Below, piece after piece: positions 1 through 10,458 of a stretch of 64,000 bases of DNA. The notes under the pieces are model-generated. The model ran no database searches. It had not been told where the DNA came from and was given only the letters and a program-made list of their open reading frames with translations. Location of the stretch: the NCBI RefSeq assembly GCF_000308875.1, contig NZ_BAGL01000081.1, positions 78,429-142,428 of the forward strand, in the 5' to 3' direction. Positions within the stretch are counted from its first letter, which is position 1. Each line of letters starts with the position of its first letter. A program made the translations under genes and the position numbers. Source of the DNA: Nocardia transvalensis NBRC 15921 (lineage in GTDB: Bacteria; Actinomycetota; Actinomycetes; Mycobacteriales; Mycobacteriaceae).

Positions 1-57
1 ACCTGGCGATAACGTTCGGTAAATTCGACGCAATCCCCGCTGGACATCATCGGGTTC

Positions 58-3000
58 ATGTCGGACGCAGCCGCGAGCAGCCCGGGCACCACCAGAACGG
101 CGTGCTCGTACTGCGGGGTGGGCTGCGGCATCGTGGTGGAGACCGCCGCCGACGACCGGGGCACACCGGTGATCGCGAAGGTGCGGGGCGACAAACTGCA
201 TCCGGCCAACGCGGGACGGCTGTGCACGAAGGGCGCCACCCACGCCGACCTCATGCGGGCCCCGGGCCGGATGACGACCGCCTTCCACCGCGCCGATCGC
301 AGCGGCTCCCCGGCCCCGATCCCGGTGGACGACGCCGTCCGCGAGGCCGCCGACCGCCTGCGCGGCATCCTCGACGAGCACGGCCCCGACGCGATCGCCC
401 TGTACGTCTCCGGCCAGATGTCGATGGAGGCGCAGTACCTCGCCAACAAGCTCGCGAAGGGCTATCTGCGCACGGTGCACATCGAGGCCAATTCGCGGCT
501 GTGCATGGCGAGCGCGGGCACCGGCTACAAGCAGTCGCTCGGCGCGGACGGCCCGCCGGGGTCCTACGACGATCTCGACCACGCCGACCTGTTCTTCGTG
601 ATCGGCGCGAATATGGCCGACTGTCATCCGATCCTGTATCTGCGGATGGCCGATCGCCGCAAGGCGGGCGCGAAACTGATCGTTGTCGATCCGCGGCGCA
701 CCGAGACCGCCAAGGACGCCGACCTCTTCTTACAGATCGCCCCCGGCACCGATCTCGCACTGCTGAACGGGCTGCTGCACCTGCTGATCGAGAACGGCGA
801 TATCGACGCCGACTTCATCGCCGAGCACACCGAGGGCTGGGAGTCGATGCCGGAGTTCCTGGCGGACTATCCCCCGGCCCGGGTCGCCGAGATCACCGGC
901 CTGGCCGAGGACGACATCCGCACGGCCGCACGGTGGATCGGCGCGGCGGACGAGTGGATGTCGCTGTGGACGATGGGGCTCAACCAGTCCACGCACGGCA
1001 CCTGGAATACCAACGCCCTGTGCAACCTGCACCTCGCGACCGGCGCCATCTGCCGCCGGGGCAGCGGGCCGTTCTCGCTGACCGGACAGCCGAATGCCAT
1101 GGGCGGCAGGGAGATGGGCTACATGGGCCCCGGCCTGCCTGGACAGCGCAGCCTGCTGTCGGCGGCCGACCGGACGTTCGTCGAGACCGCCTGGGGGCTC
1201 GCGCCCGGCACGCTGCGCGAGGAATCCGGTCCGGGCACGGTCGAGATGTTCCGCGGGATGGCCGAGGGCCGGATCAAGGCGTGCTGGATCGTGTGCAGCA
1301 ATCCGGTCGCGACGGTGGCGAATCGCAAGACCGTGATCGCCGGGCTGGAGGCCGCGGACCTGGTGATCGCGCAGGACGTGTACACCGAGACGGCCACCAA
1401 CGCCTACGCCGACCTGCTGCTGCCCGCCACGCTGTGGGCGGAATCCGATGCGACGATGGTGAGTTCGGAGCGGACGGTCACGCTGCTGCGCCGGTCCGTC
1501 GATCCGCCCGGTGACGCGCGTCCGGACTGGCTGCTGATCGCGCAGGTGGCCACGGCGATGGGGTTCCCGGGTTTCGAGTTCGGCTCGAGCGCCGAAGTGT
1601 TCGAGGAGATTCGCCGGTTCGCCAATCCCGCAACGGGTTACGACCTGTCGGGGATCGATTACGACATGTTGCGCGAGGGGCCCGCGCAGTGGCCGTGCCG
1701 CACGCCCGACCAGCGGCGCAATCCGATTCGCTATCTGAACGACGGTGCCGAGCCGTTCACCGACGGTTCGGGGCATCGGCCGCGTCTGGCCTTCGCCACC
1801 GCCAGCCGCCGCGCGGTGTTCTGGCCGCGCCCGCACATGGCGCCGGACGAGATGCCCGACGACGACTATCCGTTCGTCCTCAACACCGGACGCCTGCCCC
1901 ACCAGTGGCACACCATGACCAAGACCGGACGGGTCGCGAAGCTGAACCGGCTCAACGGGAAACCGTTCGTCGAGGTACATCCCGCCGACGCCGCGCGGCT
2001 CGGCCTTGCGGAGGGCGATCAGGTCGAACTGGCCTCGCGCCGCGGGCGTGCCGTACTCCCGGCGCGGATCAGCGATCGGGTGCGGCCGGGCGACTGCTTC
2101 GCGCCCTTCCACTGGAACGACGAACACGGCGAATACCTGACCGTCAACGCCGTCACCAACGACGCCGTCGACGCCGATTCGCTCCAGCCCGAATTCAAGG
2201 CCTGCGCCGTCGCCCTACGCAAGGTGGCGTCGGTGCCGAAACCCGCGCCCACAACGCAGGCCGGACAACCCGCGCTCGCCGCCCACCTCGCGCCCGGCAG
2301 CAACTCGACACCCGCACTCGGCCGCAACCAGGCACCCACGCCCGGCAGCAACCCGACACCCGCACTCGGCGGCAACCAGGCACCCACGCCCGGCAGCAAC
2401 CCGACACCTGCGTTCTCGTTGGCGAGTGGGGGCGGGCATCCGCTGGCCGCCATCCTCGGGCTGGATACGGGGACGCCCCCGACGCTCAGCGAGACCGAGC
2501 GGATCTACCTCGGTGGCTATCTGGCCGCGCTGCACTCGCTTCCGGTGCAGGGGCAGCCGGTGCTGCCGGAGAGTGCGCCGCTGTCCGCGCACAGCCGGAT
2601 GTGGGTCGACGGGCTGCTCGCCGGAATGTACTCGCGGGCCGAGCAATCCGGGGGCGCGCCGGACCGACCGAGCGCGGAGGACGGGCCGGGGCGGCCGGTC
2701 ACCGTGCTGTGGGCATCGCAGACCGGGACCGCCGAGGACCTCGCCGCGGCCGCCGCCGCCCGGCTGGCCGACTCCGGATACGCGCCGCGGCTGGTCGATA
2801 TGGACTCCTGCGAGCTGACCGATCTCACCGGCGACGCGCTGGTGATCACCAGCACCTTCGGCGACGGCGGCCCACCGGACAACGGCGCGGACTTCTGGGA
2901 GCGCCTGCACGACAGCGCGACTCGGTTCACGACGCTGCGCTTCGCGGTCTTCGCCCTCGGCGACTCCTCCTACGACGATTTCTGCGGGCACGGACGGGCG

Positions 3001-4323
3001 GTGGACCGGACGCTGTCCGAGCGCGGCGCGACCCGGCTGCTCCCGCGCGTCGACAGCGAACCCGATCACGAGGAGCTGTCCGCGCGCTGGCTCGACGACG
3101 TGCTCGAGGCCCTCGGCGGGACGGAAACCGCCGCACCCGAAGGGAACTCCGGGCCCGGGCCGACCGGCTCGACCATGGTCCTCGCTCGCCCGGCGGCACC
3201 CGCCCCGGCCCGCACACAGCAGTTCACCCGCAGCACACCACTGACCGCACCGCTCGTCCGCAACACCCTGCTGTCCCGCCCCGGGGCGGGAAAGGAAGTG
3301 CGGCAGTTCGGGTTCGACCTGCGCGGGCTCGAGGCCGAGTACGAGGTCGGCGACTCGCTGGGCGTGTGGCCCGCCAACGACGACGGCTCGGTCGCCGAAT
3401 GGCTGGCCGCCACCGGCCTGGACGGGGAGCGCGGCATCGAGCTGGACGGCCGGGAACTGCCACTGGCACACGCCTTGCGCACCCACTACGACATCACCAA
3501 GGTCAGCCGCGATCTGCTGACCTTCGTCGCCGAGCACAATCCGAGCCAGCGACTGGCCAAACTGCTGCGTCGCGACAACCGCAACGAGCTGGAGCGGTAT
3601 CTCTGGGATCGGCAGGCGGTCGACGTGCTGCGCGACTTCCCGATCCGCGCCGACCTGGTCGAATGGCTGGGCGCGCTGAAAAAGCTGCAACCACGCCAGT
3701 ATTCGATCTCCTCGAGCCCGCTGGTCGATCCGCACGAGGTGCAGCTGACGGTCGGCGTGGTGCGCTACGGCGAGCGCGGCGGCGTCTGCTCGACCTTCCT
3801 CGCCGACCGCTGCCAGGACGCCTCCGCGCCGATATTCCTCCAGCGCGCACCGCATTTCCGCCCGCCGCTGGACCCGAACGCGCCGATGATCATGGTCGGG
3901 CCGGGAACCGGGATCGCGCCGTTCCGCGGCTTCCTGCACGAGCGGCGCGCGCTCGGCAGCGGCGGGCGCAACTGGCTGTTCTTCGGCGATCAGCACGCCG
4001 CGGACAACTTCTACTACCGCGACGAACTCGAGGACATGTTCCGCACCGGCTTCCTCACCCGGCTGGACCTGGCCTTCTCGCGCGATCAGCGGGAGCGGGT
4101 CTACGTGCAGCACAGGATGATCGAGCACGGCGCGGAACTGTGGGCCTGGCTCGCCGACGGCGGCCACTTCTACGTCTGCGGCGACGCCGGGCGGATGGCC
4201 CGCGACGTCGACGACGCCCTGCTGACCATCGCGCAGGTGCACGGCAAGCTCGACGCGGACGGTGCGCTGGCCTTCAAGAAGCGACTCGTCGCCGAGAAGC
4301 GGTACCTGCGCGACGTGTACTGA
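58..4323 (+). CDS. Nitrate reductase (Mo-bisMGD) fused to CysJ-type flavoprotein reductase
   Basis: One 1,421-residue protein joins two enzymes. The N-terminal molybdopterin module has [4Fe-4S] cysteines C16, C19, C23 and C56, and the MopB C-terminal cap begins near residue 608 (NTGRLPHQWHTMTKTGR). The C-terminal module is diflavin: FMN/flavodoxin domain from about 880 (ASQTGTAED), FAD domain with RQYSISSSP near 1213 and GGVCSTF, NADPH domain GPGTGIAPFRG near 1278, and the CysJ-like end KRYLRDVY. By family knowledge it is an assimilatory nitrate reductase. I infer electron flow NADPH-FAD-FMN-FeS-Mo in the cytoplasm with no separate NADH subunit. A Pro/Asn/Gly-rich repeat linker (residues about 746-785) separates the halves. 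No clear ribosome binding site precedes ATG 58, so the true start could differ. It converges with a MarR gene 3 bases downstream. Confidence 0.9.
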   Translation: MSDAAASSPGTTRTACSYCGVGCGIVVETAADDRGTPVIAKVRGDKLHPANAGRLCTKGATHADLMRAPGRMTTAFHRADRSGSPAPIPVDDAVREAADRLRGILDEHGPDAIALYVSGQMSMEAQYLANKLAKGYLRTVHIEANSRLCMASAGTGYKQSLGADGPPGSYDDLDHADLFFVIGANMADCHPILYLRMADRRKAGAKLIVVDPRRTETAKDADLFLQIAPGTDLALLNGLLHLLIENGDIDADFIAEHTEGWESMPEFLADYPPARVAEITGLAEDDIRTAARWIGAADEWMSLWTMGLNQSTHGTWNTNALCNLHLATGAICRRGSGPFSLTGQPNAMGGREMGYMGPGLPGQRSLLSAADRTFVETAWGLAPGTLREESGPGTVEMFRGMAEGRIKACWIVCSNPVATVANRKTVIAGLEAADLVIAQDVYTETATNAYADLLLPATLWAESDATMVSSERTVTLLRRSVDPPGDARPDWLLIAQVATAMGFPGFEFGSSAEVFEEIRRFANPATGYDLSGIDYDMLREGPAQWPCRTPDQRRNPIRYLNDGAEPFTDGSGHRPRLAFATASRRAVFWPRPHMAPDEMPDDDYPFVLNTGRLPHQWHTMTKTGRVAKLNRLNGKPFVEVHPADAARLGLAEGDQVELASRRGRAVLPARISDRVRPGDCFAPFHWNDEHGEYLTVNAVTNDAVDADSLQPEFKACAVALRKVASVPKPAPTTQAGQPALAAHLAPGSNSTPALGRNQAPTPGSNPTPALGGNQAPTPGSNPTPAFSLASGGGHPLAAILGLDTGTPPTLSETERIYLGGYLAALHSLPVQGQPVLPESAPLSAHSRMWVDGLLAGMYSRAEQSGGAPDRPSAEDGPGRPVTVLWASQTGTAEDLAAAAAARLADSGYAPRLVDMDSCELTDLTGDALVITSTFGDGGPPDNGADFWERLHDSATRFTTLRFAVFALGDSSYDDFCGHGRAVDRTLSERGATRLLPRVDSEPDHEELSARWLDDVLEALGGTETAAPEGNSGPGPTGSTMVLARPAAPAPARTQQFTRSTPLTAPLVRNTLLSRPGAGKEVRQFGFDLRGLEAEYEVGDSLGVWPANDDGSVAEWLAATGLDGERGIELDGRELPLAHALRTHYDITKVSRDLLTFVAEHNPSQRLAKLLRRDNRNELERYLWDRQAVDVLRDFPIRADLVEWLGALKKLQPRQYSISSSPLVDPHEVQLTVGVVRYGERGGVCSTFLADRCQDASAPIFLQRAPHFRPPLDPNAPMIMVGPGTGIAPFRGFLHERRALGSGGRNWLFFGDQHAADNFYYRDELEDMFRTGFLTRLDLAFSRDQRERVYVQHRMIEHGAELWAWLADGGHFYVCGDAGRMARDVDDALLTIAQVHGKLDADGALAFKKRLVAEKRYLRDVY
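2293..2412 (+). repeat. 48-base in-frame tandem repeat in the interdomain linker
   Basis: A 48-base (16-codon) unit is present twice in full (2293-2340, 2341-2388) and once in part (2389-2412). The encoded unit is roughly PGSNPTPALGGNQAPT. The copies are nearly identical, which suggests recent slippage or unequal crossing-over. It encodes a flexible linker between the molybdenum and diflavin halves, so its copy number probably varies between strains. Confidence 0.9.
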
Positions 4324-4326
4324 GCC

Positions 4327-4746
4327 TCACGATCCCGGCAGCTTGGCGACGAAACGCGTGAGCAGGCTGGCGAATTCGGTGCGTTCGGTGGCGGACCAGG
4401 TCCGCATGGCCTCGGCGAACACCTCCGTGCGGCGGCGGTGCGCGGTGCGCACGACCTCCCGGCCCGTGCGGGTGAGCGCCAGTCTCGAGCGCCGCCCGTC
4501 GTGCTGATCGGCGACCCGTTCGATCAGGCCGGCGTCGACGGCCGCCGAGATCAGCCTGCTGACGCGCGGCTGGTCGAGGCCGAGCGCGGCGGCCACCGCC
4601 GAGACCGTGGCGTCGGCCATCGATTCGACGGCGTCCAGGACATCGAAGGACTGCCCGGACGGCTCGTCGGACGGCGCCAGCGTGCGCCGGTTCTGCCTGC
4701 GCCGGATCGCCACCATCGCCCGTTCGACCAGCTCCACGTCGTCCAT
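4327..4746 (-). CDS. MarR-family transcriptional regulator
   Basis: About 139 residues with a winged-helix pattern: ADATVSAVAAALGLDQPRVSR is followed by the wing DQHDGRRSRLALT and a C-terminal dimerisation helix. These are MarR features (DNA-binding dimer, often releasing DNA on binding a small ligand). I chose ATG 4746 (MDDVELVERAM); an upstream ATG at 4791 would run into the neighbouring aldo/keto reductase gene. The gene follows that reductase on the same strand with about 40 bases between them and may be co-transcribed. The target is unknown. Confidence 0.8.
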   Translation of the reverse strand: MDDVELVERAMVAIRRRQNRRTLAPSDEPSGQSFDVLDAVESMADATVSAVAAALGLDQPRVSRLISAAVDAGLIERVADQHDGRRSRLALTRTGREVVRTAHRRRTEVFAEAMRTWSATERTEFASLLTRFVAKLPGS

Positions 4747-4787
4747 CCGGGCATGGTAACGATCACGGCCGCGGGGGCGAGCCCGAG

Positions 4788-5822
<1,035 letters not shown>

Positions 5823-5831
5823 GACCACTCC

Positions 5832-5853
5832 TAATGGAACTGTTGTTTCATTA
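5832..5853. promoter_or_regulatory. Candidate TetR operator between aldo/keto reductase and tetR
   Basis: Inverted repeat TAATGGAAC-TGTT-GTTTCATTA (8 of 9 positions match, 4-base spacer). The left half, with flanks CTAATGGAACTG, recurs as a direct copy at 5883-5894 just before the tetR ribosome binding site. The position between divergent genes fits a TetR-type operator controlling both. No footprint or orthologue comparison is available here. Confidence 0.6.
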
Positions 5854-5904
5854 ACAGAGCCGACGATACACTGGTCTCGGATCTAATGGAACTGGAGGCC
5901 CGTT

Positions 5905-6522
<618 letters not shown>

Positions 6523-6595
6523 CAGCGTCCGGCTCACCCGAATTCCAGCGCACGCCAGCCGGCACGCCCACATTCATCCCGACGCCGCTCACCCA

Positions 6596-6669
6596 TTTTC
6601 CGGCACGCTTTTGGCCGGAATCCAACGTCCCCGCAGCATGGTTCCCGGCCAAAAACATGCCGGGAACGA
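6596..6669. repeat. Dispersed paired palindrome, copy A
   Basis: Two half-units, 6598-6620 (TTCCGGC-N9-GCCGGAA) and 6641-6667 (GTTCCCGGC-N9-GCCGGGAAC), lie as imperfect inverted copies about 20 bases apart. Each half can fold alone, or the two arms can pair into one long hairpin. The element sits between the convergent 3' ends of tetR and the TIGR03086 gene. The same half-unit is found at 16516-16574 and 20325-20411. It may act as a bidirectional terminator or be a mobile palindromic repeat. Confidence 0.75.
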
Positions 6670-6715
6670 ACCGGAGGCGCACGATTACGCAGGCAACCAA
6701 GACCGGGCCGCACGG

Positions 6716-7297
6716 TTACGCAGGCAACCACGCCGGGTCGCGACCGGCGAGGCCGAGGGCGCGGTCCCACGGCGACGCCTCGGCGGGTACGTCCACGCGG
6801 GGGCCGAAGAGTCCGGGGACGCCTTCCGGTGGTGTCTCGCTCAGCATGCCCATCAGCACGGTCACATCCTTGTCGGCCGGTGCGAACGGCTGTCCGGTGG
6901 CGCGGGCCAGATCCCACCCGTGCACGACGATCTCGTCGAGGGCGACCACGGCCATCTCCACGGCCGGCATCGCAACCCCGCCCGCCTCGGTATCCCCCTC
7001 CCAGACGCCCGGCTCCCGCCACGCCTCCACCAGCGCCTTCAACTGCGCCGGAATCCGCGTACGCCAATCGTTCACCAGCACCGCGTCGGGCCCCACCTCC
7101 GGCGGCACCGACCGCCCCACAGCCTCTTTGGTAGCCGCCTGCCGAAACGCCTCGGTCAACCCCACCACATGCACCAGCAACTCCCGCACCGAAATATCCG
7201 CGGGCGTCACCAGACCGAGCTGATCGTCCCCGATCCCCGCCACCACCGCTCCCATCCCGTCAGCGGCCACTTCAAAGTCGAACATCGGTTCCGTCAC
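6716..7297 (-). CDS. TIGR03086 / mycothiol-dependent maleylpyruvate isomerase-like metal-binding protein
   Basis: 193 residues of the DinB-like four-helix fold found in actinobacterial TIGR03086 proteins. The hallmark ALDEIVVHGWDLARATGQ lies near residues 123-140, with an upstream VRELLVHVVG helix supplying another metal-ligand histidine. Family members are mycothiol-dependent or metal-binding enzymes of mostly unknown substrate. Start GTG 7297 follows an AGGAGGAG ribosome binding site. It stands alone and converges with tetR over repeat copy A. Confidence 0.8.
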   Translation of the reverse strand: MTEPMFDFEVAADGMGAVVAGIGDDQLGLVTPADISVRELLVHVVGLTEAFRQAATKEAVGRSVPPEVGPDAVLVNDWRTRIPAQLKALVEAWREPGVWEGDTEAGGVAMPAVEMAVVALDEIVVHGWDLARATGQPFAPADKDVTVLMGMLSETPPEGVPGLFGPRVDVPAEASPWDRALGLAGRDPAWLPA

Positions 7298-7410
7298 GGC
7301 TCACTCCTCCTGGAGACGACACACCATCCACACATGAGACGCCCCGAACTCCCCGAACTCATCGCCCGACATCGAAAACGCACGACGAACCGTCTTTCGA
7401 ACCGGATACG

Positions 7411-8697
7411 ATGCGGGTGGATTCATCATCGGATCTCGAGGGCATCGGATGGGCAATGCTCGATGACATGGCCGGGATGCGCACCGGGGAACGCATCCAG
7501 ATTCTGCGAGAACGAAAAGGTCTGAGCCGGCCGGTGCTGGCCGGGCTCGTCGGCATGTCGCCGTCCTGGCTCAAAGGGATCGAGCGAGGTACTCGATTGC
7601 CGCCGCGGCTGCCGCTGCTGGTGAAGCTGGCCGAGGCATTGAGCGTGGGCGATGTCGCGATTCTCGCTGGAACGGATCTGGACCTCGGGGGCTCGACATC
7701 ACTGCCACTAGCGTCCTTCGCGCGGATCCCGCACGACGCATTACCGGCGATCCGAGAGTCGATTCGCGCCCCCCTCCTGCGGCTACCTGACGGCCATATC
7801 GATGTTGCGGCGCTTGTATCGAGGACATCGAACGCATGGCAGTTGTGGCATAAGTCCACACAACATCGCACGGACGTCGGCCGTGTGCTGCCCCGGTTGA
7901 TCACAGACGCCCGCGTAGCGGCACGTCTCACCGACGGGAACGAACGGCGTCGAGCCCATGCCGTTCTGGCCGACGTCTATGCCTTGGCCCAGCACGAGGT
8001 CGTGTGGGCGAGTGAGACGGAATTGGTGTGGACGATCGCCGATCGCGCGCTGGCCGCCGCGCAGGAAGCCGATACGCCGATGGCGCTGGCGGGCGCGGCG
8101 TGGACGCTCGGAATGGTGCAGCGCACGACGGGCGACACCGAGGGTGCGCTCGGCCTCGTGAATGAGGCGGCGGACATACTCGCGCCCCGCCTGGACGACG
8201 CCGACGACGAACTACGCGCCATGTACGGAGCGCTCCAATTGCACGCCGCGACAACGGCTGCCCGCGCGGGCCGCGAAGGCGACGCATGGCGATATTGGGA
8301 CACCGCCAACGGCGTCGTCGCACGCATCGCGACCGGCTACCACCACCCATGGACGATGTTCGGCCGATCGAACGTCGACCTACACGCCGTCTCGATCTCC
8401 GCCGATTTGTCGAAATCCTCCGACACCCGCACCCGTGCCGAGGATATCGAACCCGACTCCATCCCCAGCAGGGAAAGGCGTGGCCGACTCGGCGTGGAGA
8501 TCGCCCGCTCCTACCACCCACACCGCGACTATCCGGCCATGCTCCATTGGCTCGAGTACGCCTACCAAACCTCCCACGACTCCGTACAGTTCTCCCCCTC
8601 GGCCAGGCAGATGACCGCCGACGCCGTACAACACGGCGGCGCACTCATCAACCACCGCACCCGCTCCCTCGCAGGCAGCATCGGCCTCCCGTACTGA
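7411..8697 (+). CDS. XRE-family HTH regulator with TPR-like C-terminal region
   Basis: 428 residues. The N-terminal HTH (about residues 25-85) reads RIQILRERKGLSRPVLAGLVGMSPSWLKGIERG. The remaining 330 residues are helical and alanine-rich, resembling the TPR-like regions of actinomycete XRE regulators (AAAQEADTPMALAGAAWTLG). No good ribosome binding site supports ATG 7411; an in-frame ATG at 7456 is an alternative. It heads a short same-strand cassette with the genes at 8834 and 9142. The target is unknown. Confidence 0.8.
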   Translation: MRVDSSSDLEGIGWAMLDDMAGMRTGERIQILRERKGLSRPVLAGLVGMSPSWLKGIERGTRLPPRLPLLVKLAEALSVGDVAILAGTDLDLGGSTSLPLASFARIPHDALPAIRESIRAPLLRLPDGHIDVAALVSRTSNAWQLWHKSTQHRTDVGRVLPRLITDARVAARLTDGNERRRAHAVLADVYALAQHEVVWASETELVWTIADRALAAAQEADTPMALAGAAWTLGMVQRTTGDTEGALGLVNEAADILAPRLDDADDELRAMYGALQLHAATTAARAGREGDAWRYWDTANGVVARIATGYHHPWTMFGRSNVDLHAVSISADLSKSSDTRTRAEDIEPDSIPSRERRGRLGVEIARSYHPHRDYPAMLHWLEYAYQTSHDSVQFSPSARQMTADAVQHGGALINHRTRSLAGSIGLPY

Positions 8698-8833
8698 CCT
8701 AACCACCTGCACCCCACCCGACAGCCGCATTCCGAGGCCGTCGCCGAAGAGGCGCACTCCGCACCCCATCCCATCGCTACAGCGAGCGAAAGTCTGTGCA
8801 CCCGACCACAGACCAACGCAGGGAGACACGGCT

Positions 8834-9145
8834 ATGAGGGCACACCCCACCGCATTCGCCTGGATAGACCCGGCCATCGATCCGTGGTCCGAGCTGGAAG
8901 ACACCAGAATCCGCGCTCTTGCCCGACAGCTCGGCTACCGCCTGTATCGGCCCGAACCATCAGTGCTCCCTCTAGTCGATCAGGTGCGCAGCGCCGATGT
9001 CGACGCGGTAATCACGCCGTCGCCAATCCATCTCGACATAATCCAACTCCACACTCTGATGCACATGGTGGATATCGAAACCGCCGAACCACGAATCAGC
9101 TTCGCCCGCCGCACGACCTGCCCTTGCCAGACAAGGCAAGCATGA
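8834..9145 (+). CDS. Conserved-looking 103-residue protein of unknown function
   Basis: Starts MRAHPTAFAWIDPAIDPWS with GGGAG upstream of ATG 8834. The middle reads LARQLGYRLYRPEP and SADVDAVITPSPIHL, which loosely recalls the nucleotide-like fold of resolvase N-termini, but I see no catalytic Ser/Arg set. It ends with a CPCQT motif. Its stop overlaps the next start as ATGA, so translation is coupled to the following broken gene. Base composition is a little lower in GC than the neighbouring core genes. Function not recognised. Confidence 0.6.
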   Translation: MRAHPTAFAWIDPAIDPWSELEDTRIRALARQLGYRLYRPEPSVLPLVDQVRSADVDAVITPSPIHLDIIQLHTLMHMVDIETAEPRISFARRTTCPCQTRQA

Positions 9146-9448
9146 GCACCGCAGTGCTCGTCACGATCCTCGTAAATCTTCTGCGCCGTAATCGGACTAC
9201 TGGTCCGCACCGAACTGGACGACACCGATTACGACTGCGAACCACCAGACCAAATCATCGAACTCACGGTCTGGACTCATGCCGCACCGCCACGCCAACT
9301 CACCCTGCCGCAGGCACACCGCATCATGCAGCAACACCTGGCCTGCCGCCGCGAAGACTGCCCACGCAAAGCCGTGGCCTATCGGCGACTCGTGGAAGCT
9401 CGTCGTATCGCACCGGATTCGAGCAGGGCGGTAGGGACTGGGGGGTGA
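9142..9448 (+). pseudogene. Frameshifted small gene downstream of the XRE cassette
   Basis: ATG 9142 overlaps the previous stop and gives a sensible start (MSTAVLVTILVNLL), but the frame then turns into Arg/Pro/Thr-rich nonsense. From about 9176 another frame continues as a plausible protein, with VIGLLVRTELDDTDYD, then LTLPQAHRIMQQHLACRRE and AYRRLVEARRIAPD, to TGA 9446-9448. One frameshift near 9170-9190 joins them. It is either a real inactivating mutation or a sequencing error. The protein family is not recognised; the C-terminal part has a Cys pair (LACRREDCPRK). Confidence 0.6.
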
Positions 9449-9452
9449 TGGA

Positions 9453-10337
9453 TCAGGGGTTGAGGGGGTGCCAGGTGCGACCTTCGGGTTCTTGGCGGAC
9501 CTGGCCGAAGACGGCGTCGGCGAAATGGTTGCCGAAGCCGATCGTGCCCGGTTGTTCCAGTTCGGTGAGTAGGTGGCGGCGGTGTTCGGTGGCGCGGAGG
9601 GGGTTGTGGTCGTAGACGCAGGACCATTCGGGGTGGGTTATCTGGAGGGGTGAGTGGAAGGCGTCGCCGAAGGCGATCAGGCGGGTGTCGCCGTCGGTGA
9701 TCACGTATCCCGCGTGGCCGCCGGTGTGGCCGTCCATCATTCGGATTTCGACGCCGGGGAAGATCTCCTGGCCTTCGGCGATCGTGCGCACTCGTGGCGC
9801 CAGCGCGGCGATGATGTCGGGCGTCGCGGTGCCCGACTCCAGCAGGTCACGCGGAGACCATTCCGGTTCTGCCACCAGGTATTCCGCGTGGGTGAAGACT
9901 GGTTGGTCATCGCCGGGCGCCGGGTGCCAGGCCCAGCCGATGTGGTCGGGGTGGAGGTGGGTGAAGGCGACGGACTCGATCTCGGCGGGCGTGCGGCCGA
10001 GTTCGGCGAGGCTGGTCACCAGGGCGCCACCGTAGATTGCGCCGTTCGGGCTGCCGGGCTCGGCGGGTGCGGACTGTGGGCCGAATCCCGCGTCGATCAG
10101 TAGCGCCCGGTCCCCGCGCTCCACGAGTAGTCCGCCGATGCCGGCCACCAGATAGCCTGCGGAATCCAGGTACTCGGGGTGGTCGGCCCACGTCTCCGGG
10201 GTGGTGGCGGGCAGCCACTCGAGGGGCCTGCCCTGCACGGCCCCGTCGGGGACGAAGGACACCTTCGTCTCGCCCAGCCGAATCGAGCGGATGCCCGGCG
10301 CGGTATTCAACCGCCCACTCAGGTCTGCCTGTGTCAT
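9453..10337 (-). CDS. Metallo-beta-lactamase-fold hydrolase
   Basis: 294 residues. The metal-binding motif THLHPDHIGW (HxHxDH) is clear near residue 125, followed by further ligand candidates in DGHTGGHAGYVI and in AFGDAFHS. This suggests a two-metal MBL-fold hydrolase of the lactonase-like group rather than a true beta-lactamase. It is divergent from a MarR gene over an inverted repeat and is probably regulated by it. The substrate is unknown. Confidence 0.85.
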   Translation of the reverse strand: MTQADLSGRLNTAPGIRSIRLGETKVSFVPDGAVQGRPLEWLPATTPETWADHPEYLDSAGYLVAGIGGLLVERGDRALLIDAGFGPQSAPAEPGSPNGAIYGGALVTSLAELGRTPAEIESVAFTHLHPDHIGWAWHPAPGDDQPVFTHAEYLVAEPEWSPRDLLESGTATPDIIAALAPRVRTIAEGQEIFPGVEIRMMDGHTGGHAGYVITDGDTRLIAFGDAFHSPLQITHPEWSCVYDHNPLRATEHRRHLLTELEQPGTIGFGNHFADAVFGQVRQEPEGRTWHPLNP

Positions 10338-10395
10338 GACGCGATCCCTTCTCCTGGTCGTCGCCTTCCCGACCGGCGACCAGGACGATAATAAG

Positions 10396-10439
10396 CATCA
10401 AGCTAGAAACATTCAAGCTTTAAATATACTGGCTTGATG
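10396..10439. promoter_or_regulatory. Candidate MarR operator/promoter between MBL hydrolase and marR
   Basis: A perfect 8-base inverted repeat CATCAAGC (10396-10403) / GCTTGATG (10432-10439) flanks an AT-rich core containing a third half-site, ATTCAAGCTT (10411-10420), and TAAATATACT. Such low-GC sequence stands out here. The repeat lies 20 bases before the marR start and about 60 before the MBL start, fitting a shared autoregulated promoter. Confidence 0.5.
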
Positions 10440-10458
10440 GATTCGGTAGGATCGGCCC

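Noticed and set aside
1689..4361. 890-residue plus-strand open frame inside the nitrate reductase gene
   Set aside because: Arg/Pro-rich shadow of the true frame, with no domain motifs and wrong codon bias.
8834..9145. Serine recombinase fragment
   Set aside because: Only a vague fold resemblance; catalytic Ser and Arg motifs are absent.
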